Positions 15,797 to 26,890 are shown, numbered from the stretch's first letter. The stretch: 64,000 bases of DNA from Bacteroidales bacterium (GCA_016709025.1 JADJEQ010000037.1:293501-357500), one strand, 5' to 3'. Notes: a model not told the origin generated them from the sequence alone. Translations and numbers: made by a program.

Positions 15797-18229
15797 ATGT
15801 CCATCAAAGCTTCATCCTGCATCCATAATAATAGATCACTTCGGGTAATCCTCGTATTTCTCAGCGTAATACTGACCAGCGGTTTGTCACTTGCACAAAC
15901 CGGAAAAGTTTCTTTTCATTCGGATCCGGGTTCAGTTTATGAAAATAAAGTAATCAGATTGAATCATCTTGAAGCGCATATTACACCCGACACATTGACA
16001 GAAACTGTAAAAGGTACAGCAATCTTTGATTTTAGCCCGCTTCGGCCTGATATTGATTCCATTGTGATGTACGCTCCGGGCATCAAACCCGAATACATTA
16101 AGCTCAATGATATAAATGCCGGTTTTGCAGTTTCCGGAAGCAACCTCATTATCAAAGGGTTTGCAGATCTTTTTTCTGAAAAGCACAACCGCCTCGAAAT
16201 TAAGTACCAATCCACAGGCCCTCATGAGCCCTACTTTGTCGGTTGGAAAGACCCCACCGGCAGAATGCGCAGGCAGATATGGGCACACAGGCCATCCGGC
16301 TGGATTCCTTTTCAGAACGACCGAATAACAGTGGATTTGTATATTACTTTCAGCAACAAATACCAGGTTTATTCGAATGGAACCAGGGTGATGATTCAGG
16401 ATAACCCCGATATGACCAGAACCTGGCATTACCGGATGAACAAGCCACACCCTTTCTTTTCAACAGCTCTGGTGATTGGAAAATACAACTTTAAGGAGAT
16501 GACCACCACGTCAGGAGTCCCGCTTGAATACTGGTATTACCCTGATCAGGAAGATCACTTCGAACCAACCTACAGGTACTCTACCGAAATGTTCGAATTT
16601 CTGGAGAAAGAACTCGGAGTGCCCTACCCCTGGGAACTTTACAGGCAAGCCCCGGTTGCCGACTACCTTTACGGTGCTATGGAAACCACTACAGCCACTA
16701 TATTCGGAGATTATATGCAAATTGATGAGCGTGGCTGGTGGGGAAGAAACTATGTAAATGTGAATGTTCACGAACTCACCCATCAATGGTTCGGCAACTA
16801 CATCGCGCATGAGCCCGCTTCAGATGTGTGGCTTACAGAAAGCATGGCAACCTATTATGCGAAGCTTTTTGAGAAAAGCATTTACGGGGACGATTTTTAT
16901 GAAAAGGAGAAACTGTCGGAACAACAAAAAGCATTTTCCCAATCCGAAAAGGATGATTTTCCACTGGCTCATTCCCGTGCCGGCTCATTCCGCTGGTACC
17001 AGAAAGGCTCGCTTGTGCTTGATATGCTGCGCGATGAAATGGGCGACTCCCTTTTCCGGAAAGCCATGACTCATTACCTTTTAAAATTTGCGTTCAAAGA
17101 GGCATCCTCCCATGATTTTATTAAAGCATTTTATGAAGTCAGCGGCATGCCACTCAACTGGTTTTTCGATCAATGGCTTTTCCATGGGGGCGAGCCGCAT
17201 TTTGAAGTCAGCTTTTCAGACAACAGTTCTTTAAAAAATCCATCTACAGCACTTTCAGTCAGGCAAATTCAGCCCCTGAGCGAAACATCCGGTCTATTCA
17301 GGGCTACAGCAGGAATCACCGTTGGTTATAAAAACGGAAGTACATCAAACCATAAAATAACCATTACAGGAAAGGATTCAATATTCCGGCTACCGAACGA
17401 TGATAAAATCGCGGTTGAATACGTCATCTTTGATACAGGCAACCGGTTGCTGAAAAAGCTGACCTTTAACCGGAGTGCCGATGTGCTTGCGGCAGCTGCC
17501 ATCAAAGCGCCACTATCCATCGACAGGTATGAAGCACTGACAGCAATGCGCAATATTCCCGTTGAGATCAAGCGTGCAACTTTATTAAAATGCGCCGGGC
17601 TATCCGAGAATGAGCTGATTTACACAGAAGTGCTTTCCCAGCTTCAGGCAGACACCAGTAAGATAGTCCGCACTTTTTTCCACGGTGCATTGCGTCATCC
17701 CGATGCCCTGATTCGACGTTCGGCAGTTACCAGCTACATTCCCCTGGTTGATTCTGATACCAGCAGGCTGGTTTACCTGTTATCAGACCCGGATTATATC
17801 AATGTTGAACTGGCATTGCGAAAACTATGCAACTTTATGCCTGCCAAAGCAAATTTCTGGCTGTATAAAACATCCGGGGAAACCGGCTGGCGGGGAAACA
17901 ATATCAGGATCGCATGGCTGGAGATTGCAATCAGACAGGGCGACCGCTCAAAACTGGACGAGTTGAAGGACTACGCATCGGTTTCGTTTGGGTTTGAGAC
18001 GCGCACAAACGCCATCAAAGCCTTGCAAACGCTTGGCTTTATAGATAAGATGCATGCAATTAACCTGGTAAAAGCTGCCCGCTACTGGAATCCAAAACTA
18101 TCGCAACCAGCCAGAGAAGCCTTGAACAAATATTACGCTGATAAAGACAGCCGGCCATTTATTGAGGAGGCTCTTTCGAAAGAACAAACCAACTTAAAGG
18201 AAGTTGGGATTATAGCCGGCAGTAAATAA
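15797..18229 (+). CDS. M1 family zinc aminopeptidase with C-terminal HEAT-like region
   Basis: 810 residues from the ATG at 15797; a TTG six bases upstream could also be read but the ATG is simpler. Signal peptide about 1-33 (LRVILVFLSVILTSGLSLAQ). The exopeptidase motif reads GAMETTT (usual GAMEN) and the zinc site is His325-Glu326-x-x-His329 with Glu348 eighteen residues on (HELTHQWFGNYI...WLTESMATYY). A catalytic Tyr region (SRAGSFRWYQKGSLVLDML) follows. Residues ~580-810 are helical repeats of HEAT type rather than the ERAP1-like C-terminus. Exported, so it probably trims peptides in the periplasm or outside. Confidence 0.9.
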   Translation: MSIKASSCIHNNRSLRVILVFLSVILTSGLSLAQTGKVSFHSDPGSVYENKVIRLNHLEAHITPDTLTETVKGTAIFDFSPLRPDIDSIVMYAPGIKPEYIKLNDINAGFAVSGSNLIIKGFADLFSEKHNRLEIKYQSTGPHEPYFVGWKDPTGRMRRQIWAHRPSGWIPFQNDRITVDLYITFSNKYQVYSNGTRVMIQDNPDMTRTWHYRMNKPHPFFSTALVIGKYNFKEMTTTSGVPLEYWYYPDQEDHFEPTYRYSTEMFEFLEKELGVPYPWELYRQAPVADYLYGAMETTTATIFGDYMQIDERGWWGRNYVNVNVHELTHQWFGNYIAHEPASDVWLTESMATYYAKLFEKSIYGDDFYEKEKLSEQQKAFSQSEKDDFPLAHSRAGSFRWYQKGSLVLDMLRDEMGDSLFRKAMTHYLLKFAFKEASSHDFIKAFYEVSGMPLNWFFDQWLFHGGEPHFEVSFSDNSSLKNPSTALSVRQIQPLSETSGLFRATAGITVGYKNGSTSNHKITITGKDSIFRLPNDDKIAVEYVIFDTGNRLLKKLTFNRSADVLAAAAIKAPLSIDRYEALTAMRNIPVEIKRATLLKCAGLSENELIYTEVLSQLQADTSKIVRTFFHGALRHPDALIRRSAVTSYIPLVDSDTSRLVYLLSDPDYINVELALRKLCNFMPAKANFWLYKTSGETGWRGNNIRIAWLEIAIRQGDRSKLDELKDYASVSFGFETRTNAIKALQTLGFIDKMHAINLVKAARYWNPKLSQPAREALNKYYADKDSRPFIEEALSKEQTNLKEVGIIAGSK

Positions 18230-18266
18230 AATACCGGATTTCAGATACTCTCTGAAACCCGGTATT
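18230..18266. terminator. Bidirectional terminator between the aminopeptidase and DUF3467 genes
   Basis: A 16-bp stem with one mismatch (18230-18245 with 18251-18266; AATACCGG...TTTCAGA) and a 5-base loop TACTC, flanked by A-rich sequence on the left and TTTCAATATTTT on the right. It sits between convergent genes. Confidence 0.7.
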
Positions 18267-18284
18267 TCAATATTTTGAAATTGT

Positions 18285-18590
18285 TTATGCCTGTGCGGTC
18301 GGTGCACCTAAGGTAAACGGTGTATTCGATTCACTTTCCTTGATGTTTCCGTGAATGGCTTCGAACTTGCTGATATTTTCACGGAGTGCTCCCATCAATC
18401 TTTTGGCATGCTGGGGAGTTAAAATAATCCGTGACTTTACCTTTGCTTTTGGCACACCCGGCATCATTTTTACAAAGTCGATGATAAACTCAGCATTTGA
18501 ATGCGTGATGATGGCCAGATTTGAATAAATACCTTCGGCCATTTCATCGCTGAGTTCTATATTGATCTGATTCTGTTTATTATCGTTCAT
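18285..18590 (-). CDS. DUF3467 family protein
   Basis: 101 residues from the ATG at 18588-18590 (MNDNKQNQINIELSDEMAEG); the 16-residue upstream extension would run into the rpoC terminator. Core motif INIELSDEMAEGIYSNLAIITHSNAEFIIDFVKMMPGVPKAKVKSRIILTPQHAKRLMGAL is characteristic of DUF3467. It lies just after the rpoC terminator, a common neighbour of rpoC in Bacteroidota. Soluble, function unknown. Confidence 0.88.
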   Translation of the reverse strand: MNDNKQNQINIELSDEMAEGIYSNLAIITHSNAEFIIDFVKMMPGVPKAKVKSRIILTPQHAKRLMGALRENISKFEAIHGNIKESESNTPFTLGAPTAQA

Positions 18591-18616
18591 GATAGTTAGA
18601 ATTAATTTTCGTTGAT

Positions 18617-18657
18617 AAAAAAAATGAGCAACAGGCACAAATGCACCTGCCGCTCAT
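18617..18657 (-). terminator. Terminator of the rpoBC operon
   Basis: On the minus strand, directly after the rpoC stop codon, ATGAGCGGCAGG pairs with CCTGTTGCTCAT (plus coordinates 18624-18657, two G-T pairs) and is followed by seven T. This closes the long transcription-translation operon just before the DUF3467 gene. Confidence 0.8.
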
Positions 18658-18669
18658 CTTAAATATTTA

Positions 18670-21600
18670 TTAGTCCTCTAAAACGTCGGCTTTTGAGGCC
18701 ATCAGTTTCTCATATTCATCGCGTGAACCAACAATCAGGTCATCGTATTCGCGGAGACCGGTACCGGCAGGTATCAGGTGACCCACAATTACATTTTCCT
18801 TCAAACCGAGAAGATCATCGTTCTTGGCATTGATGGCAGCAACGGTCAGCACCTTGGTTGTTTCCTGGAAGGAAGCAGCCGAGATGAAACTCTTGGTCTG
18901 CAACGAAGCTCTGGTAATCCCCTGAAGCACCTGTTTTGCGGTGGCAGGCTGTGCATCGCGGGCTTCAATCAGCTTCTTGTCGCGGCGTTTGAGCAATGAA
19001 TTCTCATCGCGGAGCTTACGGGCTGTTACAATCTGACCTGGTTTCAGGGAAGATGAATCACCCGGATTGATCACGACTTTCTTTCCAAAGATCCAGTCAT
19101 TTTCATCGTGGAAGTCAATCTTGTTCACCAGCTCACCTTCAAGGAATTTGGTATCACCCGGATCGGCAACATCAACCTTGCGCATCATCTGACGTACAAT
19201 GACTTCGTAATGCTTATCGTTGATCTTCACACCCTGCAAACGGTAAACCTCCTGGATTTCGTTCACGATATATTCCTGAACCTTCATCGGGCCTTTGATG
19301 GCAAGAATGTCACTCGGGGTCATGGCACCTTCCGAAAGCGGGGTACCGGCCTTAATGTAGTCGTTTTCCTGTGCTAGGATTTGTTTTGAAGTCGGGATCA
19401 AATAACTCTTCTCTTCACCTGTCTTTGAAGTGATGATAACTTCACGGTTTCCACGTTTGAGCTTTTTACCAAAGGAAACAACTCCGTCGATTTCAGCTAC
19501 AATAGCAGGATCGGAAGGGTTACGGGCTTCAAACAACTCGGTTACCCGTGGTAGACCTCCGGTGATGTCACCTGATTTACCAATAGCGCGCGGTATCTTC
19601 ACCAGGATTTCCCCGGCTTTGATTTTCTTGCTTTCCTCCACGATAATGTGCGAACCAACCGGAATATCATAAACCCTTAGGTCAGCATTGTCGGTTCCGA
19701 CGATCCTTATACTTGGGTTTTTGGCTTTCTGGCGTGATTCAATAATTACTTTATCATGGTAACCGGTTTGTTCATCCGATTCAACCCTGTAGGTCATCCC
19801 TTCAATGATGTTGTCAAAAACAACTTTACCGGGAACCTCAGAGAGGATAACGGCATTGTATGGATCCCAGTCGCTGATCATCATACCCTTCTTCACTTCA
19901 TCATTCTGACGGGCATACAAATTTGCACCATAAGGAATATGAGCAGAAGCCAGGATAATCCCGGTCTTTTTATCAACAATACGCATTTCAGCCGAACGAC
20001 CGATTACGATGTCGTATTTCTTACCTTCAGCGTTCTCGTATTCAACATACCTTAACTCATCAATCTCAAGTATTCCGTCGTATTTGGCTTCAATACGTGA
20101 GGAAACCGAAATGTTTGAAGCAGTTCCCCCAACGTGGAATGTACGAAGGGTAAGCTGTGTACCAGGTTCTCCGATCGACTGGGCTGCAATAACACCCACT
20201 GCTTCTCCCTTCTGAACCATCTGACCCGAAGCCAGGTTACGGCCATAACATTTGGCGCAAACGCCCTTCTTCGATTCACAGGTAAGTACCGAACGGATTT
20301 CAACAGCTTCGATCGGTGAATCGTCAATAATGCGTGAAACATTTTCAACAAGTTCATCACCGGCACTTACAATCAGATCGCCGGTTTGAGGATGATAAAT
20401 ATCGTGCAGCGAAACCCGGCCCAGTATGCGGTCATAGAGGGTTTCCACCACTTCTTCGTTTTTCTTCAGGGCGGTAGTCGTCAAGCCGCGGAGTGTACCA
20501 CAGTCGGGCTGTGTAATCACCACATCCTGGGCTACATCGACCAGCCTTCGGGTAAGATAACCGGCATCGGCAGTTTTCAGAGCGGTATCGGCAAGACCCT
20601 TACGGGCACCGTGTGTTGAAATAAAGTACTCAAGAACCGACAACCCTTCTTTAAAGTTCGAAAGAATCGGATTTTCAATGATTTCACCTCCGGTAGCGCC
20701 TGATTTCTGAGGTTTGGCCATAAGACCCCTCATTCCTGAAAGCTGACGAATCTGTTCTTTTGAACCGCGGGCGCCTGAATCCAGCATCATATACACCGGG
20801 TTAAAACCCTGATGGTCTTTGGAGAGATTCTCCATAAGCGTGTATGTCAGTCGCGAATTGGTATGAGTCCAGATATCAATGATCTGATTGTAACGTTCGT
20901 TGTTGGTAATGAAACCCATATTGTAGTTACTCATTACTTCATCAACCTCTTCATTGGCCTGGCCAACCAGTTCTTCTTTAACATCGGGCACAATAACATC
21001 GCTCAATGTAAACGACAAACCTCCCCTGAAAGCCATGGTATAACCAAGGTTCTTGATATCATCGAGGAATTGGGCTGTTTTAGCTGTACCGGTTTTTTTC
21101 AGTACATCGCCAATAATATCTCTCAGAGCCTTCTTGGTCAGCAACTGGTTTATGTATCCAAACTCAACAGGTACAACCTGGTTGAACAGAACACGTCCTA
21201 CAGTAGTCTCAATCAGTTTTGCCGGCGATAACTTATCGTCAGGGTCATTGATTTTAACTTTTATATATGCGTGGAGGTCAATAACCTTCTCGTTGTATGC
21301 AATGATTACTTCTTCAGGAGAGTAGAAAATCATACCTTCACCCTTAACCGGGTTTTCTGGTATCGACAAACGGCCTTTGGTCATGTAATACAGACCCAAA
21401 ACCATGTCCTGTGAAGGTACAGTGATCGGGGCACCATTGGCGGGATTCAGAATGTTATGCGAAGCAAGCATGAGCAGCTGAGCTTCAAGAATAGCAGCAT
21501 TGCCCAGCGGAACATGCACAGCCATCTGGTCACCGTCGAAGTCGGCATTGAAAGCCGTACAAACAAGCGGGTGCAGCTGAATAGCCTTGCCTTCGATCAG

Positions 21601-22980
21601 TTTAGGCTGAAAAGCCTGGATACCCAACCTGTGAAGGGTAGGTGCACGGTTAAGCAACACCGGGTGTCCTTTCAATATGTTTTCCAGAATATCCCATACA
21701 ACCGGGTCTTTCCTGTCAACAATTTTCTTGGCTGATTTTACCGTCTTTACGATGCCTCTTTCGAGCATCTTCCGGATGATAAATGGTTTGAACAATTCAG
21801 AAGCCATGTCTTTGGGAATACCGCATTCATTCAGCTTCAGTTCAGGACCTACCACAATAACGGAACGGCCTGAATAATCGACACGTTTACCGAGCAGGTT
21901 CTGACGGAAACGTCCTTGTTTACCTTTCAAACTATCGCTCAATGACTTGAGAGCCCTGTTTGATTCAGTTTTAACCGAATTGGCCTTACGTGAATTGTCG
22001 AACAAAGAGTCAACTGCTTCCTGAAGCATACGCTTTTCGTTGCGCATAATTACATCAGGCGCTTTGATCTCGATCAGTCTTTTCAAACGGTTGTTCCGGA
22101 TAATAACCCTGCGATAAAGGTCATTGAGGTCACTGGTGGCAAAACGTCCGCCATCCAGAGGTACCAAAGGCCTGAGTTCGGGTGGAATCACCGGTACCAC
22201 TTTTACAATCATCCATTCGGGATGATTCTCAATGCGGGATTGTGCATCACGGAAAGCTTCAAAAACCTGCAGACGTTTCAAAGCATCGGCTTTACGCTGC
22301 TGTGAAGTTTCGGTATTGGCTTTATGCCTCAGATCAAAGGATTCAACATCGAGATCGAGTCCTTTAAGCAGATCAAACAAGGCTTCTGCGCCCATCCTGG
22401 CAATAAATTTATTGGGATCGCTGTCGTCGAGGTATTGATTCTCTTTTGGAAGGGCATCAAGAACTTCGAAATATTGCTCTTCGGTGAGAAGGGCAAGTTT
22501 CTCAATCTTAACATCCTCTTTCAGCATAACGCCGTCCATGATACCCGGCTGTACTACGGCATAACGCTCGTAATAAATGATTGAGTCAAGTCTTTTTGTA
22601 TTGAGGTTTAACAGAGCACCGATTTTATTCGGCAACGATCTGAAGAACCATATATGTGCAACGGGAACAACGAGCTGAATGTGGCCCATCCGTTCGCGGC
22701 GTACTTTTTTCTCTGTAACCTCTACACCGCAGCGATCACATACAATACCCTTGTAACGAATTCTTTTATATTTTCCGCAATGACATTCCCAATCTTTTAC
22801 CGGGCCGAAGATTCGCTCACAAAACAATCCATCCCGTTCAGGTTTGTATGTACGGTAATTGATTGTTTCGGGCTTCAGTACTTCTCCGCTTGAACGCTCG
22901 AGGATAGCCTCGGGCGATGCAAGACTGATGGTAATCCTGGAAAAATTGCTGGAAATTGTGCTGTCTTTTCTGAAAGCCAT
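18670..22980 (-). CDS. rpoC: DNA-directed RNA polymerase subunit beta'
   Basis: 1436 residues, the usual Bacteroidota length. Forms the catalytic core with RpoB. Landmarks: N-terminal zinc site CHCGKYKRIRYKGIVCDRCGVEV (Cys x4); the Mg-binding loop NADFDGDQMAVH at 478-489 (Asp480, 482, 484); trigger-loop/bridge region ARGSKEQIRQLSGMRGLM; second zinc site CESKKGVCAKCYG; and the C-terminal SFISAASFQETTKVLTVAAINAK. Transcribed after rpoB with a 103-base gap; a strong terminator follows. Confidence 0.99.
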   Translation of the reverse strand: MAFRKDSTISSNFSRITISLASPEAILERSSGEVLKPETINYRTYKPERDGLFCERIFGPVKDWECHCGKYKRIRYKGIVCDRCGVEVTEKKVRRERMGHIQLVVPVAHIWFFRSLPNKIGALLNLNTKRLDSIIYYERYAVVQPGIMDGVMLKEDVKIEKLALLTEEQYFEVLDALPKENQYLDDSDPNKFIARMGAEALFDLLKGLDLDVESFDLRHKANTETSQQRKADALKRLQVFEAFRDAQSRIENHPEWMIVKVVPVIPPELRPLVPLDGGRFATSDLNDLYRRVIIRNNRLKRLIEIKAPDVIMRNEKRMLQEAVDSLFDNSRKANSVKTESNRALKSLSDSLKGKQGRFRQNLLGKRVDYSGRSVIVVGPELKLNECGIPKDMASELFKPFIIRKMLERGIVKTVKSAKKIVDRKDPVVWDILENILKGHPVLLNRAPTLHRLGIQAFQPKLIEGKAIQLHPLVCTAFNADFDGDQMAVHVPLGNAAILEAQLLMLASHNILNPANGAPITVPSQDMVLGLYYMTKGRLSIPENPVKGEGMIFYSPEEVIIAYNEKVIDLHAYIKVKINDPDDKLSPAKLIETTVGRVLFNQVVPVEFGYINQLLTKKALRDIIGDVLKKTGTAKTAQFLDDIKNLGYTMAFRGGLSFTLSDVIVPDVKEELVGQANEEVDEVMSNYNMGFITNNERYNQIIDIWTHTNSRLTYTLMENLSKDHQGFNPVYMMLDSGARGSKEQIRQLSGMRGLMAKPQKSGATGGEIIENPILSNFKEGLSVLEYFISTHGARKGLADTALKTADAGYLTRRLVDVAQDVVITQPDCGTLRGLTTTALKKNEEVVETLYDRILGRVSLHDIYHPQTGDLIVSAGDELVENVSRIIDDSPIEAVEIRSVLTCESKKGVCAKCYGRNLASGQMVQKGEAVGVIAAQSIGEPGTQLTLRTFHVGGTASNISVSSRIEAKYDGILEIDELRYVEYENAEGKKYDIVIGRSAEMRIVDKKTGIILASAHIPYGANLYARQNDEVKKGMMISDWDPYNAVILSEVPGKVVFDNIIEGMTYRVESDEQTGYHDKVIIESRQKAKNPSIRIVGTDNADLRVYDIPVGSHIIVEESKKIKAGEILVKIPRAIGKSGDITGGLPRVTELFEARNPSDPAIVAEIDGVVSFGKKLKRGNREVIITSKTGEEKSYLIPTSKQILAQENDYIKAGTPLSEGAMTPSDILAIKGPMKVQEYIVNEIQEVYRLQGVKINDKHYEVIVRQMMRKVDVADPGDTKFLEGELVNKIDFHDENDWIFGKKVVINPGDSSSLKPGQIVTARKLRDENSLLKRRDKKLIEARDAQPATAKQVLQGITRASLQTKSFISAASFQETTKVLTVAAINAKNDDLLGLKENVIVGHLIPAGTGLREYDDLIVGSRDEYEKLMASKADVLED

Positions 22981-23083
22981 ATGCTGTTGAATAAAGATTT
23001 AATGAAGATTCTGAAATACCGGTTAATCCCGACAACCGGTGAAACAATCTGATGTTTTACCGGCTGACGGGGTTCCGTTATTT

Positions 23084-26000
23084 TTAATCGAAAGAAATGT
23101 TCAGTCCGAGACCTCTGAGTTCGTGAACAAGAACGTTGAACGACTCAGGAATACCAGGTAAAGGCATATTTTCACCTTTAACAATGGCTTCGTAGGCTTT
23201 GGCCCGACCCATAACATCGTCTGATTTAACAGTGAGCACTTCCTGCAGAATGTGTGATGCACCAAATGCTTCGAGTGCCCAGACCTCCATTTCACCAAAA
23301 CGCTGACCTCCGAACTGGGCTTTTCCACCTAGCGGTTGCTGTGTAATGAGTGAATAAGGTCCGATTGAACGGGCATGCATTTTGTCATCAACCATGTGGT
23401 GAAGCTTCAGCATGTAGATATATCCTACTGTTGCTGGTTGATCAAACCGTTCGCCGGTACCGCCGTCATGAAGGTAAGTACGTCCGTTGTCAGGCAATCC
23501 GGCTTTTCTGAGATATTCGTTGATTTTCTCATTCGATGCACCGTCGAAAATAGGTGTAGCGAAATGTAATCCCAGTCTTTTACCTGCCCAGGCAAGAACA
23601 GTTTCATAAATCTGGCCAAGGTTCATACGCGATGGTACACCCAGCGGATTGAGCACGATATCGACCGGAGTTCCGTCTGCCAGGAATGGCATGTCTTCCT
23701 CGCGGACAATTCTCGCAACAATACCCTTGTTACCGTGACGCCCTGCCATTTTATCACCCACTTTCAGTTTGCGTTTTTTGGCTACATAAACCTTTGCCAT
23801 CTGTACGATGCCATTTGGCAGATCATCACCAACAGTTGCAACAAACTTTTTGCGGTTGTAAACACCCAGGATTTCCTTGTACTTTATGATGTAGTTATTG
23901 ATCAGTGACTTAACAAGATCGTTAACATCTTTATCGGTTGTCCATTTACCTGGCATAACATTCAGGTAATCAATGCCCATGAGCATCTTTTGGGTAAACT
24001 TGATTTTCTTGGGTACAATCTCCTCTTTGAAGTTGTTGTAAACACCCTGTGAGGTTTTACCGGAAACCAGAATCGTAAGTTTATCAACAAGTTTGGTTTT
24101 GAGTTCCTGTGAATTCTTTGCGAATTCATCATCCAGAACTTTAACCATATCCTTCTCTTTTGCCTTAACCTTGCGGTCTTTGATCATGCGTGAGAAAAGT
24201 TTCTTGTCAACAACCACACCTTTCATCGATGGAGGTGCTTTTAATGAAGCATCCTTCACGTCACCGGCCTTGTCACCAAAGATGGCCCTGAGAAGTTTTT
24301 CTTCAGGAGTAGGATCACTTTCGCCTTTTGGCGTAATTTTCCCGATAAGGATATCGCCTTCGTTTACTTCTGCACCAATACGGATCAAACCGTTTTCGTC
24401 CAGATCTTTCGTGGCTTCGATGCTGACATTCGGGATATCGCTGGTAAGTTCTTCGACCCCACGTTTGGTATCGCGGACTTCAAGAACGAACTCTTCAATA
24501 TGAATGGAAGTGAAAATATCCTCCTTAACAACCTTCTCAGAAATTACGATAGCATCCTCAAAGTTATAACCTTTCCAGGGCATAAAGGCAACCATCAGGT
24601 TACGGCCCAGCGCAAGATCGCCCAATTCGGTACCATAACCTTCGCAGAGAACCTGTCCTTTCTTCACCTTATCGCCTTTACGGACAATCGGACGAAGGTT
24701 CATACAGGTATTCTGGTTGGTACGCGAAAACTTGGTAAGCGGGTAGTGCTTCACATCATCGTCGAAACTAACCAGTTTCTCTTCTTCAAGGCGGATATGA
24801 CGGATTACAACTTCTGCTGCATCCACATATTCAACCAAACCATCACTCTCAGCAGTTACCAGTACACGTGAATCGAAGGCTACACTTTTCTCAATCCCGG
24901 TACCCACGATCGGGGCTTCAGGATTAAGCAGCGGAACTGCCTGACGCATCATGTTTGATCCCATGAGGGCACGGTTGGCATCGTCGTGTTCAAGGAACGG
25001 AATCAGGGAAGCTGCAATTGAGGCTATCTGGTTCGGAGCTATATCGATAAGGTCAACATTCTCTTTGTCAACAATAGGATAATCGGCAAGGTACCGCACT
25101 TTTATGCGGTCGCTGATAAAATTACCATTGTTATCAATCGGAGTAGTGGCCTGTGCAATTACTTTGTTCTCTTCCTCTTCAGCACTAAGGTAAACCGGCA
25201 CCTCATCCATATCAACCCGGCCCTTGATCACCCGTTTGTAAGGTGTTTCAATAAAGCCCAGCCTGTTAATCTTGGCGTAAACGCACAAAGAAGAGATCAG
25301 ACCGATGTTCGGACCTTCGGGTGTTTCAATGGTGCACAAGCGGCCATAGTGCGTATAGTGTACGTCGCGGACCTCAAAACCGGCACGTTCGCGTGACAGA
25401 CCACCAGGTCCCAGTGCTGATACCCTGCGTTTGTGGGTAAGTTCGGCAAGCGGGTTTGTCTGGTCCATGAACTGCGACAGTGCATTGGTTCCAAAGAATG
25501 AATTGATCACCGATGAGAGTGTCTTGGCATTGATCAGGTCCATCGGGGTAAAAACCTCGTTGTCACGAACATTCATTCGTTCCCTGATGGTACGGGCCAT
25601 ACGGGCCAGTCCCACGCCAAACTGATTGTGAAGCTGTTCACCAACAGTACGTACTCTACGGTTGCTTAAGTGGTCAATATCGTCAACTTCTGTACGGAGG
25701 TTAATCAGTCCGATCAGGTATTTGATAATCGAAATGATATCCTGTTTGGTCAGCACCTTGGTATCCAGGGAGGTATCCAGGTCTAACTTTTTATTGATCC
25801 GGTAACGTCCGACATCTCCCAGGTCGTAACGTTTATCAGAGAAGAAGAGTTTATCAATGATTCCACGTGCAGTCTCTTCATCAGGTGGTTCTGCATTCCG
25901 CAATTGCCTGTAGATATATTCCACAGCTTCCTTTTCGGAATTGGCTGTATCCTTCTGAAGGGTATTGAATATAATTGAATAGTCAATGTTATCAGGATCA

Positions 26001-26890
26001 TCGCGGTGCAGGAGTATAGTTTTGGCACCCGATTCAACGATAAGGTCAATATGATGATTTTCAATGATCGTTTCGCGGTCAATAATAACCTCGGTACGCT
26101 CAATAGAAACAACTTCACCGGTATCCTCATCCACAAAATCTTCAACCCAGTTTTTCAACACTCTGGCTGCGAGTCGGCGACCAACAACCTTCTTGATTCC
26201 GGCTTTAGAAACCTTAACTTCTTCAGCAAGGTTAAAAATTTCGAGGATATCTTTATCTGTTTCGTAACCAATGGCACGAAGTAAGGTAGTAACAGGTAAT
26301 TTCTTTTTACGGTCAATGTATGCATACATCACATTGTTGATGTCGGTGGTAAATTCCATCCATGATCCTTTGAAGGGGATGATTCTGGCCGAGAACAACT
26401 GTGAACCGTTGGCATGATAACTGGTGCCGAAAAATACGCCTGGTGAGCGGTGTAACTGTGATACAACGACCCTTTCGGCGCCGTTGACAACAAAAGTGCC
26501 TTTCGGAGTCATGTAGGGGATCATACCCAGGTAAACATCCTGGATAATGGTCTCGAAATCTTCATGTTCCGGGTCGGTACAATACAATTTTAATTTGGCT
26601 TTTAGCGGGACGCTGTAAGTGAGCCCCCTTTCGATACATTCCTCAATCGAGTAGCGCGGGGGATCAATAAAGTAATCGAGGAACTCGAGTACGAAATTGT
26701 TACGCGCATCGGTGATAGGGAAGTTTTCGGCAAAAACCTTATACAAGCCTTCCGAAGCCCGGTTTTCCGGGTTAGTTTCTAATTGGAAAAAATCCTGAAA
26801 TGACTTGATCTGTATATCAAGGAAATCAGGATACGCGGTTATTATCTTGGAAGTTCCGAAACTAATGCGTTCGATTGATTTTGAAGCCAA
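23084..26890 (-). CDS. rpoB: DNA-directed RNA polymerase subunit beta
   Basis: 1268 residues. Rifampicin-pocket region FFGTNALSQFMDQTNPLAELTHKRRVSALGPGGLSRERAG is present with the drug-sensitive type residues (Q-D-H-R-S pattern intact), as are the late KVGDKMAGRHGNKGIVARIV and PLGGKAQFGGQRFGEMEVWALEA. The start MASKSIERISFGTSK suits the family. Separated from rplL by 138 bases that hold a conserved-looking hairpin. Confidence 0.99.
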   Translation of the reverse strand: MASKSIERISFGTSKIITAYPDFLDIQIKSFQDFFQLETNPENRASEGLYKVFAENFPITDARNNFVLEFLDYFIDPPRYSIEECIERGLTYSVPLKAKLKLYCTDPEHEDFETIIQDVYLGMIPYMTPKGTFVVNGAERVVVSQLHRSPGVFFGTSYHANGSQLFSARIIPFKGSWMEFTTDINNVMYAYIDRKKKLPVTTLLRAIGYETDKDILEIFNLAEEVKVSKAGIKKVVGRRLAARVLKNWVEDFVDEDTGEVVSIERTEVIIDRETIIENHHIDLIVESGAKTILLHRDDPDNIDYSIIFNTLQKDTANSEKEAVEYIYRQLRNAEPPDEETARGIIDKLFFSDKRYDLGDVGRYRINKKLDLDTSLDTKVLTKQDIISIIKYLIGLINLRTEVDDIDHLSNRRVRTVGEQLHNQFGVGLARMARTIRERMNVRDNEVFTPMDLINAKTLSSVINSFFGTNALSQFMDQTNPLAELTHKRRVSALGPGGLSRERAGFEVRDVHYTHYGRLCTIETPEGPNIGLISSLCVYAKINRLGFIETPYKRVIKGRVDMDEVPVYLSAEEEENKVIAQATTPIDNNGNFISDRIKVRYLADYPIVDKENVDLIDIAPNQIASIAASLIPFLEHDDANRALMGSNMMRQAVPLLNPEAPIVGTGIEKSVAFDSRVLVTAESDGLVEYVDAAEVVIRHIRLEEEKLVSFDDDVKHYPLTKFSRTNQNTCMNLRPIVRKGDKVKKGQVLCEGYGTELGDLALGRNLMVAFMPWKGYNFEDAIVISEKVVKEDIFTSIHIEEFVLEVRDTKRGVEELTSDIPNVSIEATKDLDENGLIRIGAEVNEGDILIGKITPKGESDPTPEEKLLRAIFGDKAGDVKDASLKAPPSMKGVVVDKKLFSRMIKDRKVKAKEKDMVKVLDDEFAKNSQELKTKLVDKLTILVSGKTSQGVYNNFKEEIVPKKIKFTQKMLMGIDYLNVMPGKWTTDKDVNDLVKSLINNYIIKYKEILGVYNRKKFVATVGDDLPNGIVQMAKVYVAKKRKLKVGDKMAGRHGNKGIVARIVREEDMPFLADGTPVDIVLNPLGVPSRMNLGQIYETVLAWAGKRLGLHFATPIFDGASNEKINEYLRKAGLPDNGRTYLHDGGTGERFDQPATVGYIYMLKLHHMVDDKMHARSIGPYSLITQQPLGGKAQFGGQRFGEMEVWALEAFGASHILQEVLTVKSDDVMGRAKAYEAIVKGENMPLPGIPESFNVLVHELRGLGLNISFD